From Hyphobacterium sp. CCMP332 (GTDB lineage Bacteria > Bacteroidota > Bacteroidia > Cytophagales > CCMP332), in assembly GCA_014323545.1 (NCBI GenBank), contig CP058647.1:1590001-1654000 (forward strand): a DNA stretch of 64,000 nucleotides, in the 5' to 3' direction. Positions 28,231-37,666 of this stretch are shown piece by piece; the first letter of the stretch is position 1, and each line of letters begins with the position of its first letter. The translations under genes and the position numbers were made by a program. A model generated the notes under the pieces. That model did not search any database. It had not been told where the DNA came from and worked only from the letters and a program-made list of their open reading frames with translations.

Positions 28231-28479
28231 ATGAATACCAAGCTTACTTTATCGCTGAAGAAATCCGTTATTGAAAAAGCGAAAAAATATGCAAAAGAAA
28301 ATGGCGAAAGTCTTTCTGCTATGGTTCAGTCCTATCTTGAAAAAGTGACACAAGTAAAGGAAGACTCTGCCAAATACAGCCGAAAAGTGCGCGCTCTAAA
28401 AGGTTCTTTCAAAATAGCAGAAGACATAGATTACAAGGAAGAGCTCAATAATGCTCTAGAAAAAAAGTATCTCAAGTGA
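28231..28479 (+). CDS. DUF6364-type ribbon-helix-helix antitoxin
   Basis: 82 residues. The N-terminal NTKLTLSLKKSVIEKAK then ENGESLSAMVQSYLEKV fits a ribbon-helix-helix DNA-binding domain; the C-terminal half (about 45-82) is charged and would wrap the toxin. Arrangement, size and the GTGA overlap with a PIN-domain gene identify a type II antitoxin. It probably binds the repeated TACGTA sites just upstream and represses the operon. Confidence 0.85.
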   Translation: MNTKLTLSLKKSVIEKAKKYAKENGESLSAMVQSYLEKVTQVKEDSAKYSRKVRALKGSFKIAEDIDYKEELNNALEKKYLK

Positions 28480-28889
28480 AGGTTTTAGTGGATACAGATG
28501 TAATTCTGGATGTCTTTTTGGATCGTGAACCATTTTCTTCTCATGCCTCAGAGTTGTTAAGCCTTGGTGAAACAGGCAAGATTCAAATCTTTATTACAGC
28601 AATAGCGATAAGTAATATTTATTATACTCTAAAAAAAAGATTCAATCATAAAAAGATCATGAATCAACTTCAAAATTTAATGGATATTGTTGAAATAAGT
28701 CCAGCTGATAAGTCCGTAATTTTGGAATCTATTCAATCAAGTTTTAGTGATTTTGAAGATTCACTTCAACACTTTAGCGCAAAAAATATATCTAAGGTGG
28801 ATTACATAATCACCAGAAATATCAAAGACTATAAATTCAGTGAAATCAAAGTATTTACCCCCGAGAAATTCCTGAAATCACATTTCTAA
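28476..28889 (+). CDS. PIN-domain ribonuclease toxin (VapC-like)
   Basis: 137 residues from GTG 28476, overlapping the antitoxin stop as GTGA. PIN-domain acidic residues are visible: [16 protein letters not shown] at the N-terminus, SDFEDSLQ in the middle and [12 protein letters not shown] near the C-terminus. PIN toxins of this type cut RNA, often tRNA; the target is unknown. Its TAA shares four bases (CTAA) with the stop of the convergent aspS, so this pair is inserted tightly between htpG and an essential gene. Confidence 0.87.
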   Translation: MKVLVDTDVILDVFLDREPFSSHASELLSLGETGKIQIFITAIAISNIYYTLKKRFNHKKIMNQLQNLMDIVEISPADKSVILESIQSSFSDFEDSLQHFSAKNISKVDYIITRNIKDYKFSEIKVFTPEKFLKSHF

Positions 28890-30643
28890 TTTGTACTTTT
28901 CTGAATTTTTAAATGGAGCTCATCCAATTGCTCATTGCTAATGCTACTCGGGGTATTTATCATTACATCCCTACCGGCATTATTCTTTGGAAATGCGATG
29001 AAATCCCGAATCGAATCCGAACCGCCGAGCATTGCACAAATTCTGTCGAAACCAAAGGCAATTCCTCCATGTGGTGGTGCTCCATATTCGAAAGCATCCA
29101 TTAAGAATCCGAATTGAGACCTGGCCTCTTCTTCGCTAAAACCCAGAATTTCAAACAGCTTTTCTTGCAAGATTCTGTCGTGAATTCTGATTGAACCTCC
29201 ACCCAATTCTACACCATTTATAACCATATCATAGGCATTGGCTCTTACTTTTCCGGTCTCTTTCTCAAGTAAGGATATATCCTCCTTTTTGGGAGATGTA
29301 AATGGGTGATGCATGGCATAAAAGCGTTGTGTGTCTTCATCCCATTCCAATAATGGAAAATCTATGACCCACAATGGAACAAAGGTATCTTTATCTCTTA
29401 AGCCCAATTGATTTCCCATTTCCAATCTTAATTCTGACATGGCAAATCTTGTGGCTTTTTCTTTTCCGGATAGCACCAGGATTAAATCTCCGGCTTTGGC
29501 CCCGAGCTTTTCCGCCCATTTTTTTAATTCATCCTGATCGAAAAATTTATCCACACTAGACTTGAAAGTACCGTCTGAATTGCATTTGACATAGATCAAT
29601 CCACCGGCACCAATTTGAGGTCTTTTCACCCAGTCGGTTAATGCATCCAATTGCTTTCGACTGTATTCCGCTGCCCCCTCAACATTAATGGCCAATACAA
29701 CTTCTGCATCATCAAAAACCTTAAATCCTTTTCCTTTTGCGACTTCACTAAGCTTATTAATCTCCATTCCGAAACGCAGATCGGGTTTATCATTACCGTA
29801 CTTTTCCATTGCTTCAGCAAAAGTCATGCGTTTAAATTCAGGAAGCTCAATATTCTTAATGTCTTTGAAAATGGCTCTCATCAATCCTTCGAATGTCTTT
29901 AAAACATCTTCCTGCTCTACGAAAGACATTTCGCAGTCTATCTGCGTAAACTCAGGTTGGCGATCGGCTCTTAAATCTTCATCCCTGAAACACTTTACGA
30001 TTTGATAATACTTATCATAGCCACTTACCATCAGCAATTGCTTAAAGGTTTGCGGCGATTGCGGCAAGGCATAAAACTCACCTTCGTGAACTCTAGAAGG
30101 TACTACGAAATCTCTTGCGCCCTCAGGTGTAGATTTAATCAATACCGGGGTTTCTATTTCCATAAATTCCTCAGAATCCATGTAATTTCTTGTGGAGCGC
30201 ATAACCTTATGGCGCAATCTCAGACTCTCTTGCAATGGTGCTCTTCGCAAATCGAGATATCGGTATTTCATTCTCAACTCTTCTCCCCCATCGCTTTCCT
30301 TTTCAATTGTAAAAGGCGGTACTTTTGACGCATTTAAAATACTCAAAGACTCAACCTTTAGCTCTATATCTCCGGTTTTCAAATCGGGATTCTTGGAAAA
30401 TCGCTCTATAACTTCTCCTCTCGCCTGAATTACATATTCCCGCCCTAATTTTCTGGCCGTTTCAATGGTTGCCTTTGGCGTTTTCCCTTCTTCTAAAATT
30501 AGCTGCGTAATGCCATAGCGATCTCTGAGATCTATCCATATCATTCCACCTTTATCACGTGTTTTTTGAACCCAACCCGATAAAATTACCTTTTTGCCTT
30601 CATCACTTTTTCTTAACTCGCCACAATTATTTGTTCTATACAT
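28886..30643 (-). CDS. aspS: Aspartate-tRNA ligase
   Basis: 585 residues from ATG 30643 ([14 protein letters not shown]). N-terminal OB-fold anticodon domain ([20 protein letters not shown]), class II motif 2 ([18 protein letters not shown]), bacterial GAD insertion domain (about 285-420), and motif 3 ([15 protein letters not shown]). It charges tRNA-Asp. An in-frame ATG at 30664 was not used because a full TAnnTTTG box overlaps that extension. Convergent overlap with the PIN gene is 4 bp. Whether the enzyme also charges tRNA-Asn cannot be decided here. Confidence 0.96.
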   Translation of the reverse strand: MYRTNNCGELRKSDEGKKVILSGWVQKTRDKGGMIWIDLRDRYGITQLILEEGKTPKATIETARKLGREYVIQARGEVIERFSKNPDLKTGDIELKVESLSILNASKVPPFTIEKESDGGEELRMKYRYLDLRRAPLQESLRLRHKVMRSTRNYMDSEEFMEIETPVLIKSTPEGARDFVVPSRVHEGEFYALPQSPQTFKQLLMVSGYDKYYQIVKCFRDEDLRADRQPEFTQIDCEMSFVEQEDVLKTFEGLMRAIFKDIKNIELPEFKRMTFAEAMEKYGNDKPDLRFGMEINKLSEVAKGKGFKVFDDAEVVLAINVEGAAEYSRKQLDALTDWVKRPQIGAGGLIYVKCNSDGTFKSSVDKFFDQDELKKWAEKLGAKAGDLILVLSGKEKATRFAMSELRLEMGNQLGLRDKDTFVPLWVIDFPLLEWDEDTQRFYAMHHPFTSPKKEDISLLEKETGKVRANAYDMVINGVELGGGSIRIHDRILQEKLFEILGFSEEEARSQFGFLMDAFEYGAPPHGGIAFGFDRICAMLGGSDSIRDFIAFPKNNAGRDVMINTPSSISNEQLDELHLKIQKSTN

Positions 30644-30661
30644 AATCTCAAAAATTCCGCG

Positions 30662-30669
30662 CAAAATTA
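30662..30669 (-). promoter_or_regulatory. Bacteroidota -7 promoter element of aspS
   Basis: On the minus strand the sequence reads TAATTTTG, a full match to TAnnTTTG, 18 bp before the aspS ATG. A clean -33 element was not found. Confidence 0.45.
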
Positions 30670-30759
30670 GAGCATAATCTGAAGAATCCCTTCATAATTA
30701 AAATCAATTCACTATTTGTTACAAGATTAATTAGATTTACCATTAAGCTAATAATCGCC

Positions 30760-32088
30760 TTGAAAAAAGAATTATCATTTAATATCCCGGCAAGTAATCT
30801 CCCCAGACTTGTAATAATCGGCGGGGGTTTTGCCGGTATAGAACTCGTAAAACATTTAAAGAAAAGTGATTTTCAAATTGTGCTGCTTGACAGACATAAT
30901 TATCACACATTTCAACCTTTGCTTTATCAGGTGGCAACGGCCGGCCTGGAACCCGATTCTATAGCAGGGCCTATAAGAAAGCTATTTAAAAAACAAAAAA
31001 ATGTCTTTTTTAGAATGGCAACCGTTGATCAGGTCGACCATGACAGAAAAGAAATTCACACTTCTATCGGAGAACTCCGCTACGATTATATAGTTTTCGC
31101 CCATGGTACTGTTACCAATTATTTTGGGAACGATAAATTGAAGGAAAACTCTTTTCCATTAAAGCAAATCCCACAAGCACTGGACTTGCGCAGCAATATT
31201 TTACAAAATCTGGAAAAAGCGGTTTTGGTCAATGACCTCAGCCAGAGACAGGCATTGATGAATTTTGTAATCGTCGGCGGAGGGCCTACGGGCGTTGAGG
31301 TAGCTGGAGCTTTGGGCGAATTAAAGCTGCACGTACTTCCGAGAGATTTTCCGGAACTCGATTTGAGAAGCATGCAAATACATCTTGTGGAAGGCACCGA
31401 CAGATTGCTGGGTGGCATGTCTGAACAAGCGGGTGAAAAAGCAAAAAAATATTTGGGCAAATTTGAAGTGCAGGTTTGGCTTAACAAAATGGTAAAGGAA
31501 TACGATGGAATTGAAGTTAAATTTGACAGCGGTGAGCAGATTTTAACCAAAAATCTGATCTGGGCAGCCGGTGTTACCGGAAATGTACTTGCAGGAATAC
31601 CTGAAAGCAGTTTGGGTAAAGGGAACAGACTCATTGTCGATGATTATTCAAATGTCAAAGGATTGAAAAATGCCTATGCTATAGGAGATATTTCAATCAT
31701 GCAAACCAAAGATTTTCCGGAAGGCCATCCGCAGCAGGCGCCGGTAGCTATTCAGCAAGCAAAAAACCTCGCTTCAAATCTCTCTAAAATTCAACGCGGA
31801 AAAACCCCCAAACGATTTAAGTACCTGGATCGCGGGTCAATGGCAACTGTTGGAAGGAACAGAGCCGTCGTAGATCTTAAATTTTGGAAATTTCAAGGCG
31901 CATTTGCATGGTTAATTTGGATGTTTGTTCATCTTATGTCCATATACTCGGTCAGAAATAGATTTGTGACTTTGATGAACTGGATGTGGAATTATTTTAC
32001 CTACGACAGAGGTGCGAGATTGATCATCAGGCCATTTGTCCCGAATAAAAACAAGGATGGAAAAAGTGCAGAGTTGGAAAAATTGTAA
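30760..32088 (+). CDS. ndh: Type II NADH dehydrogenase (NDH-2)
   Basis: 442 residues from TTG 30760. FAD site G21-G-G-F-A-G26, then the NDH-2 stretch NYHTFQPLLYQVATAGLEPD, a second Rossmann site (IVGGGPTGVEVAGALGEL) for NADH, AIGDIS for flavin closure, and a hydrophobic/amphipathic C-terminal segment (FAWLIWMFVHLMSIYS) that attaches it to the membrane. It oxidises NADH and reduces quinone without pumping protons. No in-frame ATG precedes the FAD site, which supports the TTG start. Confidence 0.9.
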   Translation: MKKELSFNIPASNLPRLVIIGGGFAGIELVKHLKKSDFQIVLLDRHNYHTFQPLLYQVATAGLEPDSIAGPIRKLFKKQKNVFFRMATVDQVDHDRKEIHTSIGELRYDYIVFAHGTVTNYFGNDKLKENSFPLKQIPQALDLRSNILQNLEKAVLVNDLSQRQALMNFVIVGGGPTGVEVAGALGELKLHVLPRDFPELDLRSMQIHLVEGTDRLLGGMSEQAGEKAKKYLGKFEVQVWLNKMVKEYDGIEVKFDSGEQILTKNLIWAAGVTGNVLAGIPESSLGKGNRLIVDDYSNVKGLKNAYAIGDISIMQTKDFPEGHPQQAPVAIQQAKNLASNLSKIQRGKTPKRFKYLDRGSMATVGRNRAVVDLKFWKFQGAFAWLIWMFVHLMSIYSVRNRFVTLMNWMWNYFTYDRGARLIIRPFVPNKNKDGKSAELEKL

Positions 32089-32163
32089 AAGTATTTTTCA
32101 AGTACATTTTCTTAATTGATAGAAAATTGGCTATTTAGATTTCCCATGTTATTAAGAACAGCA

Positions 32164-33657
32164 ATGAAAGCCTGGATTAACTTCCTTACCTTAACCGTTT
32201 TGGTAATAATTACATCCTGTTCTACAAAAATCAATCACGAAAAACATATCCCCAGCAATGCTTCAATGGTCGCTGTTTTAGATGTGCGAAAAATGACCAT
32301 CAAAGCATTCGATATGAGCCTTCTTTTAGAAGAAAACATGTTGGAACAAAAGCAGCAGGACAAAAACAAAAAGAAGACCGTGCCCATAGAAGAATCGGGA
32401 ATCGATTTTCTTGACAAATCCTATATCATTGGTCATGTGGCCGATAATGAAGCAGATAATTACCTCGGGTTTATCATGCCGCTCAATGACCCTTATAAGT
32501 TTCGGGATTTTGCTATTTCCTATGCTATAAAGAAACCCGGTGAAGGCGCTTCAAATGTCTCCTATGTTATTGTAGGTGATGGCGCAATATTGGGATGGAA
32601 CAACGAATCAGCCATTTACTTAATCAATCAATCGATAAAAAATGAAGCTGCAATTACATCGGAACTGTTTCGGCTCTTCACACTTCCCGAAACCAATCAA
32701 ATGACTTTGCAAAATGAAAGCTTTAGAAAAGCACAGGAAGAAAGTGCGGACATATCCGTTTGGATGGATCTCAATAGGCTGAATAAATATAGAAATCCAT
32801 TAGGCATGATCATTCCCGGGCAAAAAGTATCCAAGGGAATTTATAACGCCTGGATTGATTTCGATAAAGGAGCCATGAATGTGCGCACCAGATATTACAT
32901 CAATGAAAAAGAGAGCGAGGAAAAAAGAGATGGCGCGCTTGTCTTAAAAGAAACGATTGATAAGGAACTTCTCAAGGGCATTGATGAAAACAAGATATTA
33001 GGCTCTTTCAATCTTGGACTGAATATTCCGCTTATTCGAAATCAAATGAAAGAAGATGGCATGCTCGACAGTTCCCAAACCTATTTGGATTTGATGAATA
33101 CCAATACCAGAGAAATACTCGACATGCTAAGCGGCGATATGGCTTCGGTACTTTTAGAAAATGAAGGGGAAACAAATTTTTTTATTGCACTGGGCATCAA
33201 AGACAATGAAACTTGTCACAAAATCATTACTTCGCTGGAAGAAATTGGCTTTATTAGAAAGGTGAATGGCTTTTATACACTATTCAACCAATACATCATA
33301 CATCAAGGCAAAGGAAGACTGGTTTTTACCACGGATACAAAACTCGCAGAAAATCTCGATAATTCGGATAATAGCGTGCCCAACAATGAGTTTATTTCAA
33401 AGCTGGACGATAATCCCCTCGTATTTTATCTGGATCTTAAAAACATGCCGACAAAAAGTTATGATAAGCTTAAAACTTATTGGAAAAACTGGCCCATCGA
33501 TTCGGATGAAATTGAGGAAATGTATTTTGCACAATCTTCGATTAAAAATGGAACCTCCGATGGAGAAGCTTATGTACTCTTTAAAAATAAAGACAAAAAT
33601 AGTCTGACTATTATAGTAAAGTCACTAAAAAAGCTGTCGAACAATATTGAATCCTGA
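32164..33657 (+). CDS. DUF4836 family lipoprotein
   Basis: About 497 residues from ATG 32164; an ATG at 32146 in frame is also possible. The lipoprotein signal MKAWINFLTLTVLVIITSC is followed by NASMVAVLDVRKM, typical of the Bacteroidota DUF4836 family. The rest is a mixed alpha/beta periplasmic protein without recognised catalytic residues. The stop TGA shares a base with the ATG of the ABC ATPase (TGATG), so it is likely co-translated with an ABC transporter. That suggests, but does not show, a role in export or envelope quality control. Confidence 0.72.
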   Translation: MKAWINFLTLTVLVIITSCSTKINHEKHIPSNASMVAVLDVRKMTIKAFDMSLLLEENMLEQKQQDKNKKKTVPIEESGIDFLDKSYIIGHVADNEADNYLGFIMPLNDPYKFRDFAISYAIKKPGEGASNVSYVIVGDGAILGWNNESAIYLINQSIKNEAAITSELFRLFTLPETNQMTLQNESFRKAQEESADISVWMDLNRLNKYRNPLGMIIPGQKVSKGIYNAWIDFDKGAMNVRTRYYINEKESEEKRDGALVLKETIDKELLKGIDENKILGSFNLGLNIPLIRNQMKEDGMLDSSQTYLDLMNTNTREILDMLSGDMASVLLENEGETNFFIALGIKDNETCHKIITSLEEIGFIRKVNGFYTLFNQYIIHQGKGRLVFTTDTKLAENLDNSDNSVPNNEFISKLDDNPLVFYLDLKNMPTKSYDKLKTYWKNWPIDSDEIEEMYFAQSSIKNGTSDGEAYVLFKNKDKNSLTIIVKSLKKLSNNIES

Positions 33658-34274
33658 TGGGATTCCGCATCTCAGAATTAAAACCACTATTTTTTAAAGA
33701 AAATCCAAACTCCCAGATTTGGAATAGCCATTTTAATCTTAAAAACCAGCAGAAGTATTTGATCTGTGCGCCTTCAGGCAAGGGGAAAAGTTCTTTTTTT
33801 AATATGCTTGCCGCAATCAATAAGGATTACAATGGCCTTATTGAATACGAAGGAAAACTTTTAAAAGATGTCAGAACAGATCAACTTTCAAAATTTCGTT
33901 TTATGGATTGGTCGCTGGTATTTCAAAACCTGGCTTTGTTTAAGGATCTTAGTTTAGAGGAAAATCTCAATATCAGAGGCGATTCAGAAGATTGCATGGA
34001 ATGGCTCCATCAACTCGGTCTCGAAGACAAGTTGTATCAAAGAGTTGGACATTTATCCTATGGTGAAAGACAAAGACTTGCCATAATCAAATCCCTAAAC
34101 CGGCCCTATAATTTTCTAATAATGGATGAACCCTTTAGCCATTTGGATGCTGAATTGAAAAAAAAGGCTTTGCAGTTAATAGAAAGGGATGTGAAAATTA
34201 AAAATGCCTCTCTGATCATTTTTGATCTGGAAAATGACCCACGATATATTGACTATCAAAAACTTATGCTTTGA
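33657..34274 (+). CDS. ABC transporter ATP-binding protein, LolD/MacB-like
   Basis: 205 residues, slightly short for a LolD-type ATPase. The Walker A reads APSGKGKSS, with Ala for the first Gly; the signature is LSYGERQR (LSGGQ variant), and Walker B is FLIMDEPF followed by SHLD. It would drive the permease encoded next, whose TTG start overlaps this stop (TTGA). Substrate unknown. Confidence 0.82.
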   Translation: MGFRISELKPLFFKENPNSQIWNSHFNLKNQQKYLICAPSGKGKSSFFNMLAAINKDYNGLIEYEGKLLKDVRTDQLSKFRFMDWSLVFQNLALFKDLSLEENLNIRGDSEDCMEWLHQLGLEDKLYQRVGHLSYGERQRLAIIKSLNRPYNFLIMDEPFSHLDAELKKKALQLIERDVKIKNASLIIFDLENDPRYIDYQKLML

Positions 34275-35449
34275 ATATCAGAGCCATCATATTACCCAAA
34301 ATTAACTTCCAATCCAAGCTGATTTTCAGTACGCTGACCCTATTGCTTTCCACGATTATTACCTTTGTTATTTTTGCCTTTCTTTCAGAATTCTACTCAC
34401 AGAAATTATTAGTAAAAGAAAACCATTTATATTTCAGCCTGAGTAAATCCATTGGTATTGGCAATACAATTTTAGGCAGAACCTCTTCTTTTAATGAGGA
34501 AGAAATCAAACGTTTAAAGGAGCAGGCCTTTTGTTCAGAACTGAGTTTTATCAAAAAAGCCAAATTCAAATGCATTGCCGGATTTTTTGAACAGAAGCAA
34601 TTCAGTTCCGAAATAATCCTTGAGTCTATTCCCAATTCCATGATGGACGGCTCGGTTTATAGATTTTATTGGGAAGAAGGACAAGATGAAGTGCCAATCA
34701 TTATTTCCGCTGAGTTTTTACAGCTCTATAATTTTGTGTATGCCCCAATTGCAGGGCTTCCTCCGGTCTCTATTGAAAATTTATCGATGATCCCGATTGA
34801 AATTAGCTTAATTGCCAATGGTAAAAGAATTTCAATGAATGCTGAAATAATCGGTTTGAGCGATAGATTTTCAGGGCTTTATGTGCCCGAAACCTTTCTA
34901 AATTGGGCCAATACATATTTTACAGGTTCTGCTAGCAGCAGAAGTGATAAAGCGGTTCTCAAAGTCAATCCCGCGTTTATATCCGATTTTGAAGACTATG
35001 TAATATCCGAAGCATTGATTGTAAATGAGGAAAATCTCAGAATGGGGAAAGCCGCCTCTTTAATTTACCCGCTTAGTGCCGGATTGCTTTTGATTGCTTG
35101 CGTTTTTATTATCCTCTCCGTATCAAATTTTTGGCTTCACTGGAAATGGTTGCTCCAAAGACAAAAAGAAAATATTCAAATCCTATACTTTAACGGTTTT
35201 CATCCAAAATATATAGCAAAGCAAACTTTTAAATACCTTATCCCAATTCCCGGTTTGGCCTTTGTCCTGAGTATTTTATTGGGAATTTTGATTTGGAAAA
35301 TACTTCAGCCCTTTACGCTTAGTATCTTGAATTTGGAATATGGTGCCCTGCCGGTTTTTGCAATCGCATTGGTATCCTCTGTTTACACCTTAATATTTTT
35401 GAGCATTTATTTTGCTCTTTGGCGCTTTTGCAGAGCTATCTATATCTAA
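34271..35449 (+). CDS. ABC transporter permease, FtsX/MacB-like
   Basis: 392 residues from TTG 34271. One N-terminal membrane segment (LIFSTLTLLLSTIITFVIF), a large periplasmic domain (about 45-265), then three C-terminal segments (about 270-290, 320-345, 360-385). This 1+3 layout is that of the FtsX/LolC/MacB superfamily, in which ATP use in the cytosol drives a mechanical change in the periplasm. It forms a three-gene unit with the ATPase and the DUF4836 lipoprotein. No LolE-type second permease is present. Confidence 0.78.
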   Translation: MNIRAIILPKINFQSKLIFSTLTLLLSTIITFVIFAFLSEFYSQKLLVKENHLYFSLSKSIGIGNTILGRTSSFNEEEIKRLKEQAFCSELSFIKKAKFKCIAGFFEQKQFSSEIILESIPNSMMDGSVYRFYWEEGQDEVPIIISAEFLQLYNFVYAPIAGLPPVSIENLSMIPIEISLIANGKRISMNAEIIGLSDRFSGLYVPETFLNWANTYFTGSASSRSDKAVLKVNPAFISDFEDYVISEALIVNEENLRMGKAASLIYPLSAGLLLIACVFIILSVSNFWLHWKWLLQRQKENIQILYFNGFHPKYIAKQTFKYLIPIPGLAFVLSILLGILIWKILQPFTLSILNLEYGALPVFAIALVSSVYTLIFLSIYFALWRFCRAIYI

Positions 35450-35504
35450 ATTTGTAATTAGAATGACAGCCAGCCGGTAGATTAAATAAGATATTCACAA
35501 TTAA

Positions 35505-36185
35505 ATGATCGTTGATGTTATTATTCCCGCCTATAATGAGCAGGATTCAGTGGGGCTTGTAATTGGAGATATTCCAAAAGACTTGGTAAGAGAAATTATT
35601 GTAGTGAATAATGCTTCGAATGATAAAACTCCTCACCGCGCTGAAAATGCAGGGGCCACAGTTCTTTTTGAAGCCGAGAAAGGCTACGGTGCCGCATGTT
35701 TGAAAGGAATGGAATATATAAAAGCAAAAGGGTCAATTCCCGATGTCATTGTGTTTCTGGACGCCGACTATTCCGATCATCCTGAGGAAATGCCTTTGCT
35801 TCTGAATGAAATAAAAAATGGTGCCAATCTGGTTATTGGAAGCCGTGCCCTGGGAAAAAAAGAAAAAGGAAGCATGACAATACAGCAGATTTTTGGCAAT
35901 TGGCTGGCCACCTTGCTGATGAAATACATTTACGGAATAAAATTTACCGATCTTGGTCCTTTTCGAGCAATAAAATGGGACGCCCTGCAAAAAATTGATA
36001 TGAAAGACAGAAATTGGGGCTGGACTGTTGAAATGCAAGTAAAAGCAGGAAAACAAAATTTGAAATGCAGCGAAATCCCGGTTACTTACAGAAGACGCAT
36101 TGGTGTTTCTAAAGTCTCCGGCACCTTGAAAGGTACATTGATGGCAGGCTATAAAATTATTTACACAATTTTTAAATACAGATAA
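35505..36185 (+). CDS. GT2 glycosyltransferase, DPM1-like
   Basis: 226 residues, GT-A fold: VDVIIPAYNEQDSVGLVI at the N-terminus, a DAD metal site in VIVFLDADYSDHPEE, and GPFRAIKWDAL for the acceptor side. No transmembrane helix is present. The closest general type is dolichyl/polyprenyl-phosphate hexose synthase, which loads a sugar on a lipid carrier for GT-C enzymes. That fits its place two genes before a GT-C protein; the sugar is unknown. Confidence 0.82.
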   Translation: MIVDVIIPAYNEQDSVGLVIGDIPKDLVREIIVVNNASNDKTPHRAENAGATVLFEAEKGYGAACLKGMEYIKAKGSIPDVIVFLDADYSDHPEEMPLLLNEIKNGANLVIGSRALGKKEKGSMTIQQIFGNWLATLLMKYIYGIKFTDLGPFRAIKWDALQKIDMKDRNWGWTVEMQVKAGKQNLKCSEIPVTYRRRIGVSKVSGTLKGTLMAGYKIIYTIFKYR

Positions 36186-36187
36186 GA

Positions 36188-37666
36188 TTGCATTTAAGTA
36201 TTATCATTATTTATACGCTTTGCCTTACCGTAATATTTGTTTACAGTTTGGTGCAATTGCAATTGATCTTTAAATACAGAAAGTCAAGGAAAACCAAAAT
36301 TATGGCTTCCCCCTGGATGCATCTAGAGGGAAAACTGCCCTTTGTCACGGTTCAGTTGCCCGTATTTAATGAAAAATACGTTGCCCGCCGATTATTGGAT
36401 TGCATATCAAAACTTGAATACCCAAAAGACAAATGGGAAATTCAGGTTCTTGATGATTCCACCGATGAAACCAGAACGATACTATTTCAAAAAGTGCTTT
36501 CGCTGGAAAAAGAAGGTTTTAACATAACCTACCATCACCGCACTGACAGAAAAGGTTACAAAGCCGGAGCGCTAAAAGAAGGATTAACATTCGCCAAAGG
36601 TGAATTCATAGCCCTTTTCGATGCCGATTTTTTACCTCATCCTTCTTTTTTCAAAACCACATTGCCTTATTTTCAAGACGAAAATATTGGCATGGTTCAA
36701 ACCAAGTGGGGGCATCTCAATAAAGAGTATTCTTTGCTGACCCGTCTTCAGGCCTTTGGATTGAATGCCCATTTTACCGTAGAACAAAGAGGAAGAAATG
36801 AAGCTGATTATTTTATAAACTTCAACGGAACGGCCGGAATCTGGCGAAAAAATTGCATTATCGACGCTGGTGACTGGAAATCGGATACACTGACCGAAGA
36901 CCTCGACCTGAGCTATCGCGCTCAGCTCAAAGGATGGAAATTTAAGTATTTGGAAGATGTGGAATCCCCGGCAGAGCTGCCTGTTGAGATCACCTCTTTT
37001 AAATCACAGCAATTTCGCTGGACAAAAGGTGCAGCTGAAACGGCTAAAAAGCTCTTACCTAAAGTCTGGTCTGCGGATATAGGCAAATTGCACAAGACCC
37101 ATTCTATTTTTCATTTGCTAAACAGCACCATATTTATCTGTGTATTGGTTTCTGCCATTTTAAGTGTTCCCATGCTTTGGATAAAACACCAGGACCCTGC
37201 TTATAAATACTATTTCCATTTTGCCTCTTTCTTTTTGGTCAGTTTAGTAATTCTGGCATTTTTATATTGGGAAACCATGGCGCATGAATACAAAAGCAGA
37301 AAATCAAAATTCAAGATGTTTTTCAAAAATTTCCCGCTGTTTCTCTCGGTTATGATGGGTCTGTCGCTTCACAATTCGATCGCTGCAATTGAAGGTTTTC
37401 TGGGAATAAAAACACCATTTGTCAGAACGCCAAAATTTGACATTGTAGGGCTAAAAGCCAAAGAAAGAGAAAATGTATATGTTAGCTCCGGTTTTTCCTT
37501 TCTAAATATTATTGAGATCTTACTGGCTGCCTATTTTGTTTTTGGTATTTATTTAGGCATCGCTTTAGAAGACTACGCTTTAATCTTTTATCACTTTATG
37601 TTGGTTTTAGGTTTTGGATTGATCGTCTTTTATACTATAAGACACTCCAATGTCTTTGGGAAATAA
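36188..37666 (+). CDS. Membrane GT2 glycosyltransferase, cellulose-synthase-like
   Basis: 492 residues from TTG 36188, 2 bp after the previous stop. One N-terminal membrane helix, then a processive GT2 domain with the D, DxD, D, QxxRW set: LDDSTDE, FDADF, LTEDLDL and QQFRWTKGA. Four C-terminal membrane segments follow (about 310-332, 345-365, 376-395 and 432-485). This is the CESA/CSLA-like arrangement of inner-membrane polysaccharide synthases; the product is unknown and no cyclic-di-GMP PilZ domain is attached. It overlaps the next gene by 17 bp. Confidence 0.82.
   Translation: MHLSIIIIYTLCLTVIFVYSLVQLQLIFKYRKSRKTKIMASPWMHLEGKLPFVTVQLPVFNEKYVARRLLDCISKLEYPKDKWEIQVLDDSTDETRTILFQKVLSLEKEGFNITYHHRTDRKGYKAGALKEGLTFAKGEFIALFDADFLPHPSFFKTTLPYFQDENIGMVQTKWGHLNKEYSLLTRLQAFGLNAHFTVEQRGRNEADYFINFNGTAGIWRKNCIIDAGDWKSDTLTEDLDLSYRAQLKGWKFKYLEDVESPAELPVEITSFKSQQFRWTKGAAETAKKLLPKVWSADIGKLHKTHSIFHLLNSTIFICVLVSAILSVPMLWIKHQDPAYKYYFHFASFFLVSLVILAFLYWETMAHEYKSRKSKFKMFFKNFPLFLSVMMGLSLHNSIAAIEGFLGIKTPFVRTPKFDIVGLKAKERENVYVSSGFSFLNIIEILLAAYFVFGIYLGIALEDYALIFYHFMLVLGFGLIVFYTIRHSNVFGK

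Noticed and set aside
28231-28889. Toxin-antitoxin pair as part of a larger defence island
   Set aside because: Neighbours on both sides are housekeeping genes (htpG, aspS); nothing else defence-related was found.
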